Of a DNA stretch of 64,000 nt, positions 27,637 through 38,657 are shown one piece after another. Every line of letters begins with the position of its first letter. Position 1 is the stretch's first letter. Below the pieces are notes generated by a model. The model saw nothing but the letters and a program-made list of their open reading frames with translations. It did not search any database and was not told the origin of the DNA. Source of the stretch: Rubrivivax sp. (GTDB lineage Bacteria; Pseudomonadota; Gammaproteobacteria; Burkholderiales; Burkholderiaceae_C); contig JAUXVE010000079.1 of NCBI GenBank assembly GCA_030680415.1, positions 22,382-86,381 on the forward strand, given 5' to 3'. The position numbers were made by a program, and so were the translations under genes.

Positions 27637-28719
27637 ATGCAGATCCGCGCCGACCAGCTCGACGCCCAGCTCGCACGCGGGCTGAAATCCCTGTACACGA
27701 TCCACGGCGACGAGCCGCTGCTGGCGCAGGAGGCCGGCGACGCCATCCGCGCCGCCGCGCGCGCGGCGGGCTACGGCGAGCGCAAGGTCTTCACGGTGAG
27801 CGGCGCGCACTTCGACTGGAGTGGCGTGCTCGGCGCGGCGCAGGCCATGAGCCTGTTCGCCGAGCGCCAGCTGATCGAGATCCGCATCCCTTCGGGCAAG
27901 CCCGGCAAGGACGGTGGCGAGGCGCTGCAAGCCTATTGCGAGCGCTTGTCGGACGACGTGCTGACGCTGGTACAGCTGCCGCGGCTGGACTGGCAGCAGG
28001 TCAAGGCGGCCTGGTTCAACGCGCTCGACGCCGCCGGCACCACGGTGCGCGTGGAAACGCTGGAGCGCAAGGCGCTGCCGGCCTGGCTGGCGCAGCGGCT
28101 GGCGCGCCAGGGTCAGCGCGTGCAATCTGGTGAAGCGGGACAGCGCACGCTGGCTTTCTTCGCCGACCGCGTCGAAGGCAACCTGCTCGCCGCCCACCAG
28201 GAGCTGCACAAGCTGGCGCTGCTGCACCCGGCGGGCGAGCTGAGCTTCGGGCAGGTCGAAGCCGCGGTGCTGGACGTGGCCCGCTACGACATCGCCAAGC
28301 TGGCCGAAGCGGTGTGGTCCGGCCAGGTGGCGCGCGCGCTGCGCATGCTCGATGGCCTGCAGGCCGAAGGCGAGGCGGCGGTGCTGGTGCACTGGTCACT
28401 GGCCGACGACGTGCGCACGCTGGTGCGCGCCCGCAGCGCGCTCGACGACGGCAAGCCCCTGCCGCTGGCCCTGCGCGAGGCCCGCGCCTGGGGGGCGAAG
28501 GAGAAGCTCTTCGAACGCGTGCTGCCGCTGCTGGCCGAGCGCCAGCTGGCCCAACTGGTGGCAGCTGCCAGCGTCTGCGACGGCATCGTCAAGGGCCTGA
28601 AACACCCGCAGTGGCCGCGCGAGCCCTGGAGCGCATTGCGCCGCCTGGTGCTGATGACGCTGCAGCTGACGGCTCCCCAGGCGCCGCGCGCGCCGCTGCG
28701 GCTGGCGCTGCAGGCCTGA
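27637..28719 (+). CDS. holA: DNA polymerase III delta subunit
   Basis: 360 residues, starting 3 bp after lptE. Begins with the Q-rich strand and LYTIHGDEPLLAQEAGDAIR, the delta signature, followed by the AAA-like domain without Walker motifs and the helical C-terminal collar. Opens the sliding clamp in the clamp loader. Gene order leuS-lptE-holA is conserved. Convergent with ghrA, 20 bp away. Confidence 0.93.
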   Translation: MQIRADQLDAQLARGLKSLYTIHGDEPLLAQEAGDAIRAAARAAGYGERKVFTVSGAHFDWSGVLGAAQAMSLFAERQLIEIRIPSGKPGKDGGEALQAYCERLSDDVLTLVQLPRLDWQQVKAAWFNALDAAGTTVRVETLERKALPAWLAQRLARQGQRVQSGEAGQRTLAFFADRVEGNLLAAHQELHKLALLHPAGELSFGQVEAAVLDVARYDIAKLAEAVWSGQVARALRMLDGLQAEGEAAVLVHWSLADDVRTLVRARSALDDGKPLPLALREARAWGAKEKLFERVLPLLAERQLAQLVAAASVCDGIVKGLKHPQWPREPWSALRRLVLMTLQLTAPQAPRAPLRLALQA

Positions 28720-28739
28720 GGTATCCGGCCCCGCCGGAT

Positions 28740-29642
28740 TCAGTAGGCGCGCTGGCGATCGACGAGATGCGCGATGGGCGCCCCGTCGCGCGCCGCCCGC
28801 AAATTGGCCGCCGCCACCGCGGCGGCGCTGCGCGGGTCGGTGGCGGCCGCGGCATGCGGCAGCACGGTCACGCGCGGGTGGTTCCAGAAGGCGTGGCCCG
28901 CCGGCAGCGGCTCGGCATGGAAGACATCGAGCACGGCGTGGCGCAGGTGGCCGCTGTCCAGTGCGGCCAGCAGGTCGGCGTCGACGACATGCGCGCCGCG
29001 GCCGAGGTTGACCACCGACGAGCGTGCCGGCAGCGCGGCGAAGAAGCGCGCGTCGAGCAGACCGCGGGTGTCGGGGGTGAGCGGCAGCAGGTTGATCACG
29101 ATGTCGGCCGTGGCCAGCCGAGGCGCCAGCGCCGTGCCATCGCGCCGCCACACCTGCACGCGGTAACCCAGCGGCGCGATGCGCGCCGCCGCGGCGCGGC
29201 CCATCTCGCCCTGGCCCAGCACGAGCACCTGCAACTCATCGGCACGGCGCTGGGCGTGCCGGCGCCACTGACCCTGGCGCTGCCGCTGGGCGTAGGCGAA
29301 GAAGCCGCGGTGCAGCGACAGCACCGCCCACAGCGCCGTCTCGGCCATGGCCGCACTCATGGCCGGGTCCACCATGCGCGCCATCGGCACGCCGGCGGGC
29401 AGCGTGGCGTCGGCCAGCAGGCGGTCGACGCCGGCCCACAGGCTCTGGATCAGGCGCAGGTTCGGCAGGCCCTGCAGGCTGCCGGGTGGCGGGCTGGCGA
29501 CCACCGCGGCCTGCACCTCTGGCGCCTGCGCGTGCGCGGCTGCGGTGTCGAGCCAGGTCGCTTCGGGCATCGCTGCGGCCAGCGCCTGCTGCCAGACCCG
29601 TGTCTCGGCCGCGTCCATGTCGCCGCACAGCAGCACCTTCAT
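28740..29642 (-). CDS. ghrA: Glyoxylate/hydroxypyruvate reductase A-like dehydrogenase
   Basis: 300 residues. D-2-hydroxyacid dehydrogenase fold: NAD(P) motif VLVLGQGEMGRAAA, then NLLPLTPDTRGLLD, the catalytic Arg in NLGRGAHVVD, Glu in FHAEPLP and His in LPHAAAAT. The short N-terminal domain and FQSLWAGVD-like segment (IQSLWAGVDRLL) fit the GhrA subfamily, which reduces glyoxylate and hydroxypyruvate. Its start overlaps the pncC stop by 4 bp. Confidence 0.85.
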   Translation of the reverse strand: MKVLLCGDMDAAETRVWQQALAAAMPEATWLDTAAAHAQAPEVQAAVVASPPPGSLQGLPNLRLIQSLWAGVDRLLADATLPAGVPMARMVDPAMSAAMAETALWAVLSLHRGFFAYAQRQRQGQWRRHAQRRADELQVLVLGQGEMGRAAAARIAPLGYRVQVWRRDGTALAPRLATADIVINLLPLTPDTRGLLDARFFAALPARSSVVNLGRGAHVVDADLLAALDSGHLRHAVLDVFHAEPLPAGHAFWNHPRVTVLPHAAAATDPRSAAAVAAANLRAARDGAPIAHLVDRQRAY

Positions 29643-30127
29643 GCGCGCGCCGCCTCGGTCAGGCGCTGCAGTGCCGCGCGCACGGTGGCGCTGCGCACGG
29701 CATCGCGGTCGCCGCCCAGCTGCAGCCGCTCGGCCTGCACCGCGACCGCCGTGCCCCAGGCCAGCCATACCGTGCCCACGGGTTTGCCGGGCACCGCACC
29801 GCCGGGCCCGGCGATGCCGGTCACGGCCACCGCCAGGTCCACCGGCGAACACCGCAGCGCGCCTTGCACCATGGCGCGCGCCACCGGCTCGCTGACGGCG
29901 CCCTGGGTTTCGATGAGCACCGGGTCCACGCCGAGCAACTCGGTCTTGGCGGTGTTGCTGTAGCTCACGAAGCCGCGCTCGAACCAGTCGCTGGATCCGG
30001 CCAGCTGGGTGCAGACGGCGGCGATCAGGCCGCCGGTGCAGCTTTCCGCCGTGGCCATACGCCAGCCACGGCCACGCAGCGCGTCGGCCAGCGCTTGCAC
30101 CCGGGGCAGCAGTTCCTGCAGGTCCAT
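29639..30127 (-). CDS. pncC: CinA-type nicotinamide-nucleotide amidohydrolase
   Basis: 162 residues from the ATG at 30127. Contains ATAESCTGGLIAA with the Ser nucleophile and AVTGIAGPGG, both typical of the CinA C-terminal domain. As a single-domain protein it matches PncC/YgaD, which converts NMN to nicotinate mononucleotide in pyridine nucleotide recycling. Co-transcribed with pgpA upstream (16 bp gap) and ghrA downstream (4-bp overlap). Full length. Confidence 0.92.
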   Translation of the reverse strand: MDLQELLPRVQALADALRGRGWRMATAESCTGGLIAAVCTQLAGSSDWFERGFVSYSNTAKTELLGVDPVLIETQGAVSEPVARAMVQGALRCSPVDLAVAVTGIAGPGGAVPGKPVGTVWLAWGTAVAVQAERLQLGGDRDAVRSATVRAALQRLTEAARA

Positions 30128-30143
30128 GACTCGTCTTCCGTTC

Positions 30144-30680
30144 TCAGCCCAGGCCCAGCAGGGGCGGCAGTGCCACCGCCAGCGCAATCACCAGCAGCGT
30201 GAGTCCGGCGGCGACGAGGTCGTCGAGCAGGATGCCCCAGCCCTGGCGCCAGCCGATGGCCTGGCCTGGGCGCAGCTTGCACAGGCGATCGGCCCAGCCC
30301 ACCGGGCCGGGTTTGGCGGCGTCGAAGTAGCGGAACAGCGCAAAGGCCAGCAGCTGGTCCCAGGCGCTGGCCGGCGCCAGCAACCAGAGCACGATCCAGA
30401 AGCCCACGACCTCGTCCCAGACGATGGCACCGGGGTCGGCGATGCCCAGGTGCTGCGCCGTCACCGTGCAGGCCCATAGGCCGAGCACGAGCGCCAGCAC
30501 GATGGCCAGGCCCCAGGCGACATCGCCCAGCCAGCGGTCGAGCAGCAGGAACGACAACCAGCCCCACAGGGTGCCCATGGTGCCCGGTGCGCGCGGCGAC
30601 AGGCCGCTGCCGAAGCCGAGCGCGATCCAGTGCGCCGGGTGGCGCCACATGAAGGAAGCTGCAACGCGCACGCCGGCCAT
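30144..30680 (-). CDS. pgpA: Phosphatidylglycerophosphatase A
   Basis: 178 residues from the ATG at 30680, which shares one base with the thiL stop (TGATG), favouring this start over the ATG at 30650. Family motif GFGSGLSPRAPGTMGTL near the N-terminus and WDEVVGFW in the middle; three to four membrane helices. Dephosphorylates phosphatidylglycerophosphate in phospholipid synthesis at the inner membrane. The thiL-pgpA-pncC order is common in Betaproteobacteria. Confidence 0.93.
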   Translation of the reverse strand: MAGVRVAASFMWRHPAHWIALGFGSGLSPRAPGTMGTLWGWLSFLLLDRWLGDVAWGLAIVLALVLGLWACTVTAQHLGIADPGAIVWDEVVGFWIVLWLLAPASAWDQLLAFALFRYFDAAKPGPVGWADRLCKLRPGQAIGWRQGWGILLDDLVAAGLTLLVIALAVALPPLLGLG

Positions 30681-31633
30681 CACGCGAAATGGTCGAAGCC
30701 AGACCACGACACCGGCACTTCGTCGCCAGCGGCGTCCACGATGCGCAGCGCCTGGCCGGCCACGATGCCGCCACAGCGCGTCAGCGCCAACCCGGCGCGC
30801 TGCCCGGCGGCGAGCACGGCTTCGCGCTGCGCGGGCGCTGCCGTGAACAGCAGTTCATAGTCGTCGCCGCCGGCCAGCATGCACAACCGCTGCAGGGCCT
30901 GGGGCTGGGCCGCCAGCACCGCGCTGCGCGGCAGCGCGTCGGCCTGCAGCACCGCGCCGACGCCGGAGCGCCGCAGCACGTGGCCGAGATCGCCCACCAG
31001 GCCGTCGCTGAGGTCGATGGCGCTGCTGGCCACGCCGCGCAGCGCCAGGCCCAGCGCAACGCGCGGTTGTGGCAGTTCCATGGCGCGCCGCACGGTCTCG
31101 AACTGTTCGCCCGGCAGCGCCACGGACCCGCGAAACACCTCCAGTGCCAGCCGCGCGTCGCCCAGCGTGCCGCTGACCCAGAGGTCGTCGCCGGGGCGGG
31201 CGCCATCGCGCAGCAGCGCGCCGCCGGCGGGTACCTGGCCGAAGACGGTGATGCAGATGTTCAGCGGCCCCGCGGCCGTGTCGCCGCCGACCAGTTCGAT
31301 GCCGTGCGCGTCGGCCAGCGCGAACAGCCCACGCGCGAACGCCGCAATGAAGTGCTCGTCGGCGCGAGGCAGCGCCAGCGCCAGCGTGCAGGCCAGCGGC
31401 TCGGCGCCGCAGGCCGCGAGGTCGCTCAGGTTGACCGCCAGCGCCTTGTGGCCGAGCCGCTCGGGTGCCACGGTGGACAGGAAGTGCCGGCCTTCGACCA
31501 GCATGTCGCACGACACCGCCAGCTGCATGCCGGCATCGACGCGGACCAGTGCGCAGTCGTCGCCCACGCCCAAGGCAGCGCGGCTGACGGGGCGCGTGAA
31601 AAACCGCGCGATGAGCTCGAACTCACCGGCCAT
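30680..31633 (-). CDS. thiL: Thiamine-monophosphate kinase
   Basis: 317 residues from the ATG at 31633 (MAGEFELIARFF); a start 12 bp upstream is possible. AIR-synthetase-like fold: ALGVGDDCALV, NLSDLAACGAEP, GGDTAAG and AIDLSDGLVGDL supply the Mg/ATP-binding acidic residues. Phosphorylates thiamine phosphate to the diphosphate cofactor. The first codons overlap the end of the degenerate response regulator by 11 bp, so it may be translated from that transcript. Confidence 0.95.
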   Translation of the reverse strand: MAGEFELIARFFTRPVSRAALGVGDDCALVRVDAGMQLAVSCDMLVEGRHFLSTVAPERLGHKALAVNLSDLAACGAEPLACTLALALPRADEHFIAAFARGLFALADAHGIELVGGDTAAGPLNICITVFGQVPAGGALLRDGARPGDDLWVSGTLGDARLALEVFRGSVALPGEQFETVRRAMELPQPRVALGLALRGVASSAIDLSDGLVGDLGHVLRRSGVGAVLQADALPRSAVLAAQPQALQRLCMLAGGDDYELLFTAAPAQREAVLAAGQRAGLALTRCGGIVAGQALRIVDAAGDEVPVSWSGFDHFA

Positions 31634-32318
31634 CGGGGGCCCCACGCGCGCCCGCGCCCGCCTGCCGCAGCAGGTTCGCCAGTTCCACCGCCGACCTCAC
31701 GCCCATCTTCTCGAACACCCGCGCCCGGTGCACCTCCACCGTGCGCACGCTGATCGACAACTCGTCGGGGATCAGCTTGTTCAGCCGCCCGTCGATCACC
31801 AGCCGCATGACGTCGCGTTCGCGCTCGGTCAGCTCGGCCAGCAACTGCGCCAGCGCGCCGCGCTCGCGCCGCTCGTGCAGCGCTGCCGCGCTGGCCAGCA
31901 GCGCCTGCTCGATGCGGTCGACCAGCGCATTGTTGGAAAAGGGCTTCTCGACGAAGTCGAAGGCGCCACGCTTGACCGCCGCCACCGCGGTCGGCACGTC
32001 GCCATGGCCGGTCAGGAAGATCACCGGCAGCCGCGGCAGGCAGCCACGCTCGGCCAGACGCTCGAACAGCACCAGACCGCTGACGCCCGGCATGCACATG
32101 TTCAGCACCAGGCAGGCCGGTGACGCGGGCCAGTCCGGGCGGCCGGGCGCCGTCCTCACGGCCGGACCGGCCTCGAAGGCATCGACGCTGGCGAATCCCT
32201 CGGACAGCAAGCGGCGCGAACGCAGCAGCCAGGCCAGTGCGTCGCGCACGACCTCTTCGTCGTCCACCAGGTAGACGACCGGAATGCCCAGCGAGGGGTC
32301 CAGAGCCAGGGGTGCCAT
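31623..32318 (-). CDS. FixJ/NarL-type response regulator lacking the phosphoacceptor Asp
   Basis: 231 residues. The receiver domain has the acidic pair D19/D20, the Thr in FLTGHGD and the Lys in VEKPFSN. At the place of the phosphorylated Asp, however, there is Asn: LVLNMCMPGVSG, N73, codon AAC, against the usual LxLDxRMPGMSG. The C-terminal LuxR-type helix-turn-helix is intact (LTERERDVMRLVIDGRLNK, then SVRTVEVHRARVFEKMG). It can probably bind DNA but not be switched by phosphate. The kinase gene directly upstream is reduced to a fragment, so the pair is decaying or has changed to phosphorylation-independent control. thiL overlaps its 3' end. Confidence 0.85.
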   Translation of the reverse strand: MAPLALDPSLGIPVVYLVDDEEVVRDALAWLLRSRRLLSEGFASVDAFEAGPAVRTAPGRPDWPASPACLVLNMCMPGVSGLVLFERLAERGCLPRLPVIFLTGHGDVPTAVAAVKRGAFDFVEKPFSNNALVDRIEQALLASAAALHERRERGALAQLLAELTERERDVMRLVIDGRLNKLIPDELSISVRTVEVHRARVFEKMGVRSAVELANLLRQAGAGARGAPDGR

Positions 32319-32331
32319 CGGGCCAGGCGCG

Positions 32332-32685
32332 TCACGCCGCGTTCGTGGAGCCTGAAGTTTCGCCTGTTTCGGCCACCTTCGGCGCCGGCAGCGTGAAACG
32401 GAACTCGGTGCCGCGGCCGCCTGGGCCGGGGCCGAAGTCGAGCACGCCGCCGTGCTGTTCGATGACCGTGCGGCACAGGCTCAGGCCCAGCCCCATGCAT
32501 TCGGCACGCGTCGTGAAAGAGGGCGTGAACAAGCGCGCCGCGTCCTGCGCCCGCGTCGATTCGCAGTTGAGGGTCGGGACCCCCAGCAGAGCCAGCAGCG
32601 CTGCCCACAGCATGGCGTGGCGCAGGCGGCGGGGTGGCGGGCGGGGTGGCGGGCGGTTCAGCGTGGCGGCGTCGGTGGGGTTCAT
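32332..32685 (-). pseudogene. C-terminal fragment of a sensor histidine kinase
   Basis: An open frame of 117 codons whose second half is the end of a kinase ATPase domain: ARLFTPSFTTRAECMGLGLSLC, with G2 box as MGLGLS, then the final strand-helix RTVIEQHGG and GTEFRFTLPA. The phosphoacceptor helix, N-box and G1 box are missing; in their place are proline/arginine-rich codons and a short hydrophobic run (MLWAALLALLG). It cannot be an active kinase. It lies 13 bp before the response-regulator gene on the same strand, so it is what remains of the cognate sensor. It may still be translated. Confidence 0.8.
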
Positions 32686-32763
32686 GCGGTGGCGCGGGCG
32701 GCCCGCCTACAATCCGCGCCCGCGCCAAGGATGCTGTGCGCGCAGCCGCGAGGAGACCGCACG

Positions 32764-35130
<2,367 letters not shown>

Positions 35131-35476
35131 ACTGCGCCAGCCGAGGGGCCCGAGCTCTGCGAGGGCGCGGCCTGCAAGGCGAGGCAGGACGTACGGCAGG
35201 CCCTGCGGCCTGACGAACGCCTGCCGAAGGGCGAGCGCCTGCAGGCGCGAGCGCGGCCTGCAAGGCGAGGCGGGACGATCAGCCCGGCCTGCGCAGGACT
35301 GATCGCGACCTATATGCGTATGTGAGCGCCCGCTCATAACCCTGGGCTGCTGCCCCAATCTTGGGCAACAGCTTGAGTTTTTGGGGGGGTTACGTTACCA
35401 TCGCGCTTTGATTTTTCAGGGTTATCCCGTGCTTTGGACCGGTCTGGTCTCGTCGGGCGGTGGGCTGCGGCGGGCA
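35131..35476. other. Intergenic stretch between maeB and the RNase gene
   Basis: 346 bases: the repeat array up to about 35305, then a terminator-like hairpin (35347-35382), a GGGGGGG tract at about 35383-35389, and presumably the promoter of the RNase gene, which I cannot place exactly. No additional gene. Confidence 0.5.
35347..35382 (+). terminator. Possible rho-independent terminator for maeB
   Basis: Arms CTGCTGCCCCA and TTGGGCAACAG around a 3-base loop (nine pairs of eleven, one more as G-T), followed by CTTGAG and TTTTT. It lies about 215 bp after the maeB stop, behind the repeat array, as if the array had been inserted between gene and terminator. Confidence 0.5.
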
Positions 35477-35857
35477 ATGCGCAAGTGGGGGGTCACCGTG
35501 GCGGTGGCGTCGGGCTTGGCGGCCGGTGCAGCGGTTCCCGCGCGGGCTCCCCAGGCCCCCGCGTCCGTGGTGCCGGTGGTCATGGCAGCACTGCCGCACG
35601 AAGCTCAGGTCACGCACCAGCGCATCCTCGGCGGCGGTCCGTTCCCGTACGACAAGGACGGCATCGTGTTCGGCAATCGCGAGCGCTTGCTGCCGCCCCG
35701 GGCGCGAGGCCACTACCGCGAATACACCGTGAAGACCCCCGGGGCCAGAAACCGTGGCGCGCGTCGCATCGTCTGCGGCGGCAGTCCACCGAATCGCCCC
35801 GAGGCCTGTTATTACACCGACGATCATTACGCGAGCTTCCGCCGCATCGCGCAGTGA
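35477..35857 (+). CDS. Secreted guanyl-specific ribonuclease (N1/T1/Sa family)
   Basis: 126 residues from the ATG at 35477, chosen because it opens a signal peptide (MRKWGVTVAVASGLAAGAAV, cleavage likely after PARA). The mature domain starts near GGGPFPYDKDGIVFGNRE, the fold of RNase Sa. By comparison with RNase Sa (Glu54, Arg65, His85), the catalytic residues are E82 in YREYTV, R93 in GARNRGARR and H117 in DDHYASF, all present with correct spacing. Two Cys (100, 111) could form a disulfide. It cuts RNA after G. The barstar gene follows 54 bp later, forming a toxin-inhibitor pair. Role outside the cell (RNA scavenging, competition) is open. Confidence 0.88.
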   Translation: MRKWGVTVAVASGLAAGAAVPARAPQAPASVVPVVMAALPHEAQVTHQRILGGGPFPYDKDGIVFGNRERLLPPRARGHYREYTVKTPGARNRGARRIVCGGSPPNRPEACYYTDDHYASFRRIAQ

Positions 35858-35911
35858 CCGCCTGTGCCGAGCGATCCGTTTTCCATTTTCTTCCCAAGGA
35901 GGAAGGCGACC

Positions 35912-36307
35912 ATGGAGTTGCAGACCATCCGACCCAATATCGTCCAGGCTATAAGGGCGTACCGGGTTGACGACCTGATGAAGGCGGCCGAAACATCCGG
36001 CCAGCACTTCCTCTACGCCAACCTGTCGAGCACGCAGACCAAGCAGGAGGCGCTGGAGGCGATCGCGCAGGCCTTCACCTTCCCGCCGCATTTCGGCAAG
36101 AACCTCGATGCCTTGTACGACTGCATGACCGACCTCGTGAACAAGGCCGGCCAGCAGCCGGGCTTCGTGGTCGTGCTCGAGCAGTTGCCGGACAACCCGC
36201 GCTTCGACCGCGAGGCGCGCGAGCAGTTGCTCGAGGTCTTCCGCGACGCCGCAGAGTTCTGGGGGGAACGACGAATACCGTTCAGGTGCTTCTATTCTTT
36301 TCAGTAG
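35912..36307 (+). CDS. Barstar family RNase inhibitor
   Basis: 131 residues with a strong ribosome site (AAGGAGGA) 9 bases upstream. No signal peptide, so cytosolic. The barstar core is visible: FLYANLSSTQTKQEALEAIAQAF, then FPPHFGKNLDALYDCMTDL, which carries the acidic helix that blocks the RNase active site, and the last strand RIPFRCFYSF. It should neutralise the upstream RNase before export. The first 20 residues (MELQTIRPNIVQAIRAYRVD) precede the usual fold. Followed by a GC hairpin at 36308-36340. Confidence 0.9.
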   Translation: MELQTIRPNIVQAIRAYRVDDLMKAAETSGQHFLYANLSSTQTKQEALEAIAQAFTFPPHFGKNLDALYDCMTDLVNKAGQQPGFVVVLEQLPDNPRFDREAREQLLEVFRDAAEFWGERRIPFRCFYSFQ

Positions 36308-36340
36308 CCCGCTCCCAGGAATTCGGGTCATGGGAGCGGG
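36308..36340 (+). terminator. Hairpin after barstar
   Basis: Perfect 10-bp stem CCCGCTCCCA / TGGGAGCGGG with a 13-base loop, beginning at the barstar stop codon. No T-run follows, so intrinsic termination is uncertain. Confidence 0.4.
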
Positions 36341-36486
36341 CGACGGAAGTGGCCCAGGCAAGCGCAGTCAAGGCAGTCAAGGCAGTGAAGGTGGTGCCCA
36401 AGAACGGCACCAACCCCAACTTCGGCATGAACATGCCGCTGATGAGCAGCGCTTTCGACACCGCAGCGTGGCTCAACGCCGCGTAG
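36341..36486 (+). other. Coding-like orphan segment, unidentified
   Basis: The plus-strand frame ending in TAG at 36484-36486 has strongly biased third positions (nearly all C or G) and reads AVKAVKAVKVVPKNGTNPN, then MNMPLMSSAFDTAAWLNAA. An ATG at 36286 would give 66 residues but overlaps barstar and lacks a ribosome site. I do not recognise the protein. It looks like the tail of a lost gene or an undescribed small protein. The repeated KAV codons come from a 9-bp repeat (GCAGTCAAG). Confidence 0.25.
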
Positions 36487-36526
36487 ACCGGTGTCTTACC
36501 GGCTGAACGCCGGCACACCCGCAGGG

Positions 36527-36544
36527 GCCCTCGCACGCGAGGGC
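36527..36544. terminator. Hairpin between ksgA and the orphan segment
   Basis: Stem GCCCTCG / CGAGGGC with 4-base loop, 12 bp beyond the ksgA stop on the minus strand. No clear T-run on that side. Confidence 0.4.
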
Positions 36545-36555
36545 TCCTTGCTTTG

Positions 36556-37332
36556 CTACGCCCGCGCCGCGCGCGCCAGCGCCAGATACTCGGCCACCGG
36601 CACCTCCTCGGCGCGGCGCTGCAGGTCGAAGGGCAGGGTGATGCCCTCGGCTTCCAGCCAGCGTCCCAGCGTGTGGCGCAGCAGCTTGCGCCGCTGCGAG
36701 AACGCCACCGTCACCAGCGCCCCCAGGCGGGTGGCGTCGACACCCTCGGTCGCCGGCAGCGGCACCATGCGCACCACGGCCGAGCGCACACGCGGCGGCG
36801 GCTCGAAGGCCTCGGGCGGCACGTCCAGCACCGCAGCGATGCGGTAGCGCCACTGCAGCATCACCGTCAGGCGCCCGTAGTCCTTGTTGCCGGGCGCGGC
36901 CGCCATGCGCTCCACCACTTCCTTCTGCAGCATGAAGTGCTGGTCGGCGACATGGGCCGCGGCGCCCAGCAGGTGAAACAGGATCGGCGTGGAGATGTTG
37001 TAGGGCAGGTTGCCCACCACCCGCAGCGCTTGTCCGGCGGCGGCGGCCAGCGCGGCAAAGTCGACCTTCAGCACGTCGGCCTCGACCACCACGAGACCGC
37101 TCTCGCGCCGCAGCCGTGCAGCGAGGTCACGATCGAGCTCGATCACCGTGAGCGTGCCGCAACGCTGCCGCAGGGGGTGGGTGAGTGCACCCAGGCCGGG
37201 GCCGATCTCGACGATGGCCTGCCCGGGCTGCGGGTCGATGGCATCGATGATGGCGTCGATGACGCCGGCATCGACCAGGAAGTGCTGGCCGAAGCGCTTG
37301 CGGGCCAGATGGCGCCCCGCACCCGCCGTCAC
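36556..37332 (-). CDS. ksgA: 16S rRNA dimethyladenosine transferase
   Basis: 258 residues, GTG start overlapping the surA stop (GTGA). Begins [16 protein letters not shown], the KsgA signature; SAM motif [11 protein letters not shown]; catalytic NLPYN; then [11 protein letters not shown]. Dimethylates two adenosines in the 3' hairpin of 16S rRNA and checks 30S assembly. Order lptD-surA-ksgA follows that in E. coli without pdxA between surA and ksgA. Confidence 0.96.
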   Translation of the reverse strand: MTAGAGRHLARKRFGQHFLVDAGVIDAIIDAIDPQPGQAIVEIGPGLGALTHPLRQRCGTLTVIELDRDLAARLRRESGLVVVEADVLKVDFAALAAAAGQALRVVGNLPYNISTPILFHLLGAAAHVADQHFMLQKEVVERMAAAPGNKDYGRLTVMLQWRYRIAAVLDVPPEAFEPPPRVRSAVVRMVPLPATEGVDATRLGALVTVAFSQRRKLLRHTLGRWLEAEGITLPFDLQRRAEEVPVAEYLALARAARA

Positions 37333-38657
37333 TGCGGCGGCTCGCGGAACTCGACGTAGGCCCGCGAGCGCAATTCCTTGGTCCAGTCGAGGTAGGCCTG
37401 CTCGAACTTCTGCTCGCGCAGCACATTGCGCGCCTGCTCGCGCAACTGACTCACGTCCAGCGCCACGTTGCGCCGCTCCAGCACCTGGATCAGGTGCACG
37501 CCGAAGCGCGACACCACCGGCGCCGACAGCCCGCCCACCGGCAGCGCGTCCATCGCCGTCTCGAACTCCGGCACCATGACGCCCGGTGCCGACCAGCCCA
37601 GGTCACCGCCGGCCGCGGCGGAGCCGTCCTCGCTGAACTGCCGCGCGATGTCCTCGAAGGTCTTCGTGCCGCTCTCGATCTGGCGCCGGTACTCGGCCAG
37701 CCGCTGCGCCGCCACCGCGGCCGCAAGCTGCGGCGACGTGCGCAACAGCACGTGGCGTGCCCGCGTCTGCGTTACCTGGTCCAGCGGCTGCTCCTTGCGT
37801 TCGAGCACCTTCAGGACATGGAAGCCGGCACCGCTGCGCAGCGGCTCGGCGCTCACCTCGCCGGGCTTCAGAGCGCGCGTCGCCTGCAGGAACACGTCGG
37901 GCAGCCTGGACGCCGGACGCAGCCCGATTTCGCCGCCCTTTTGCCGGTTGGCGTCTTCGGAGACCTCGCGCGCCACCGCTTCGAAGGCCTCGCCGGCACG
38001 CACCCGCGCCAGCGCCGCCATCGCCCGCGCGCGCCGGGCGGCCACGGTGGCCTCGTCGGCGCCTTCAGGCACGGTGACCAGGATCTGCGCCAGGTTGGTC
38101 TCGGGGTCGGCGTTGAGCAGGTTGCGCTGTTGCTCGATGAGCTTGTCGACGTCCTCGTCGCTGATCGCGATGCGCCGGTAGACCTCGCGCTCGCGCAGGC
38201 GCTCGATCATCATCTGGTCGCGCAGGTTGGCACGAAAGCGCCCGTAGTCCATGCCTTCCTCGGTCAGGCGCTGGCGCAGCACGTCCATGCTGATCTGGTT
38301 CTGCGCCGCGATGCTCTGCACGGCGCGGTCGATCTCGGGTTCGTCGACGCGCATGCCGCTTTCGCGCGCGCTGGTGATGATCACGCGCTCGTCGATGAGC
38401 GCGTCGAGCACCTGGCGCCGCAGATCGCCTTCGGGCGGCATTCGCACACCGCTGCGGCCGCCCTCGGCCAGTGCGCGCTCGACGCGGCGCTGCACTTCGC
38501 CGGCGGTGACGAGCTCCTGGTTGACGATGGCGGCGATGTAGTCGCCGCTGCGCACGCCGCCGCGGTCCTGAGCGGCCGCAGGCAGGCACAGGGCCGGCGC
38601 CATGGCTAGCAACAGGGCCAGCGCCTGGCCTGGCCAGCGAGTAGGGGAATCGGTCAT
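37329..38657 (-). CDS. surA: Periplasmic chaperone and peptidyl-prolyl isomerase SurA
   Basis: 442 residues from the ATG at 38657, which overlaps the lptD stop by 4 bp. Signal peptide with cleavage after PAAAQ. N-terminal chaperone region with [19 protein letters not shown], then two parvulin domains at about residues 195-300 and 305-405 ([28 protein letters not shown]). Guides outer membrane proteins, LptD above all, to the Bam complex. Full length. Confidence 0.94.
   Translation of the reverse strand: MTDSPTRWPGQALALLLAMAPALCLPAAAQDRGGVRSGDYIAAIVNQELVTAGEVQRRVERALAEGGRSGVRMPPEGDLRRQVLDALIDERVIITSARESGMRVDEPEIDRAVQSIAAQNQISMDVLRQRLTEEGMDYGRFRANLRDQMMIERLREREVYRRIAISDEDVDKLIEQQRNLLNADPETNLAQILVTVPEGADEATVAARRARAMAALARVRAGEAFEAVAREVSEDANRQKGGEIGLRPASRLPDVFLQATRALKPGEVSAEPLRSGAGFHVLKVLERKEQPLDQVTQTRARHVLLRTSPQLAAAVAAQRLAEYRRQIESGTKTFEDIARQFSEDGSAAAGGDLGWSAPGVMVPEFETAMDALPVGGLSAPVVSRFGVHLIQVLERRNVALDVSQLREQARNVLREQKFEQAYLDWTKELRSRAYVEFREPPQ

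Noticed and set aside
35381..35476. Longer N-terminus for the secreted RNase
   Set aside because: Upstream in-frame codons would bury the signal peptide behind 32 residues; the ATG at 35477 opens it directly.
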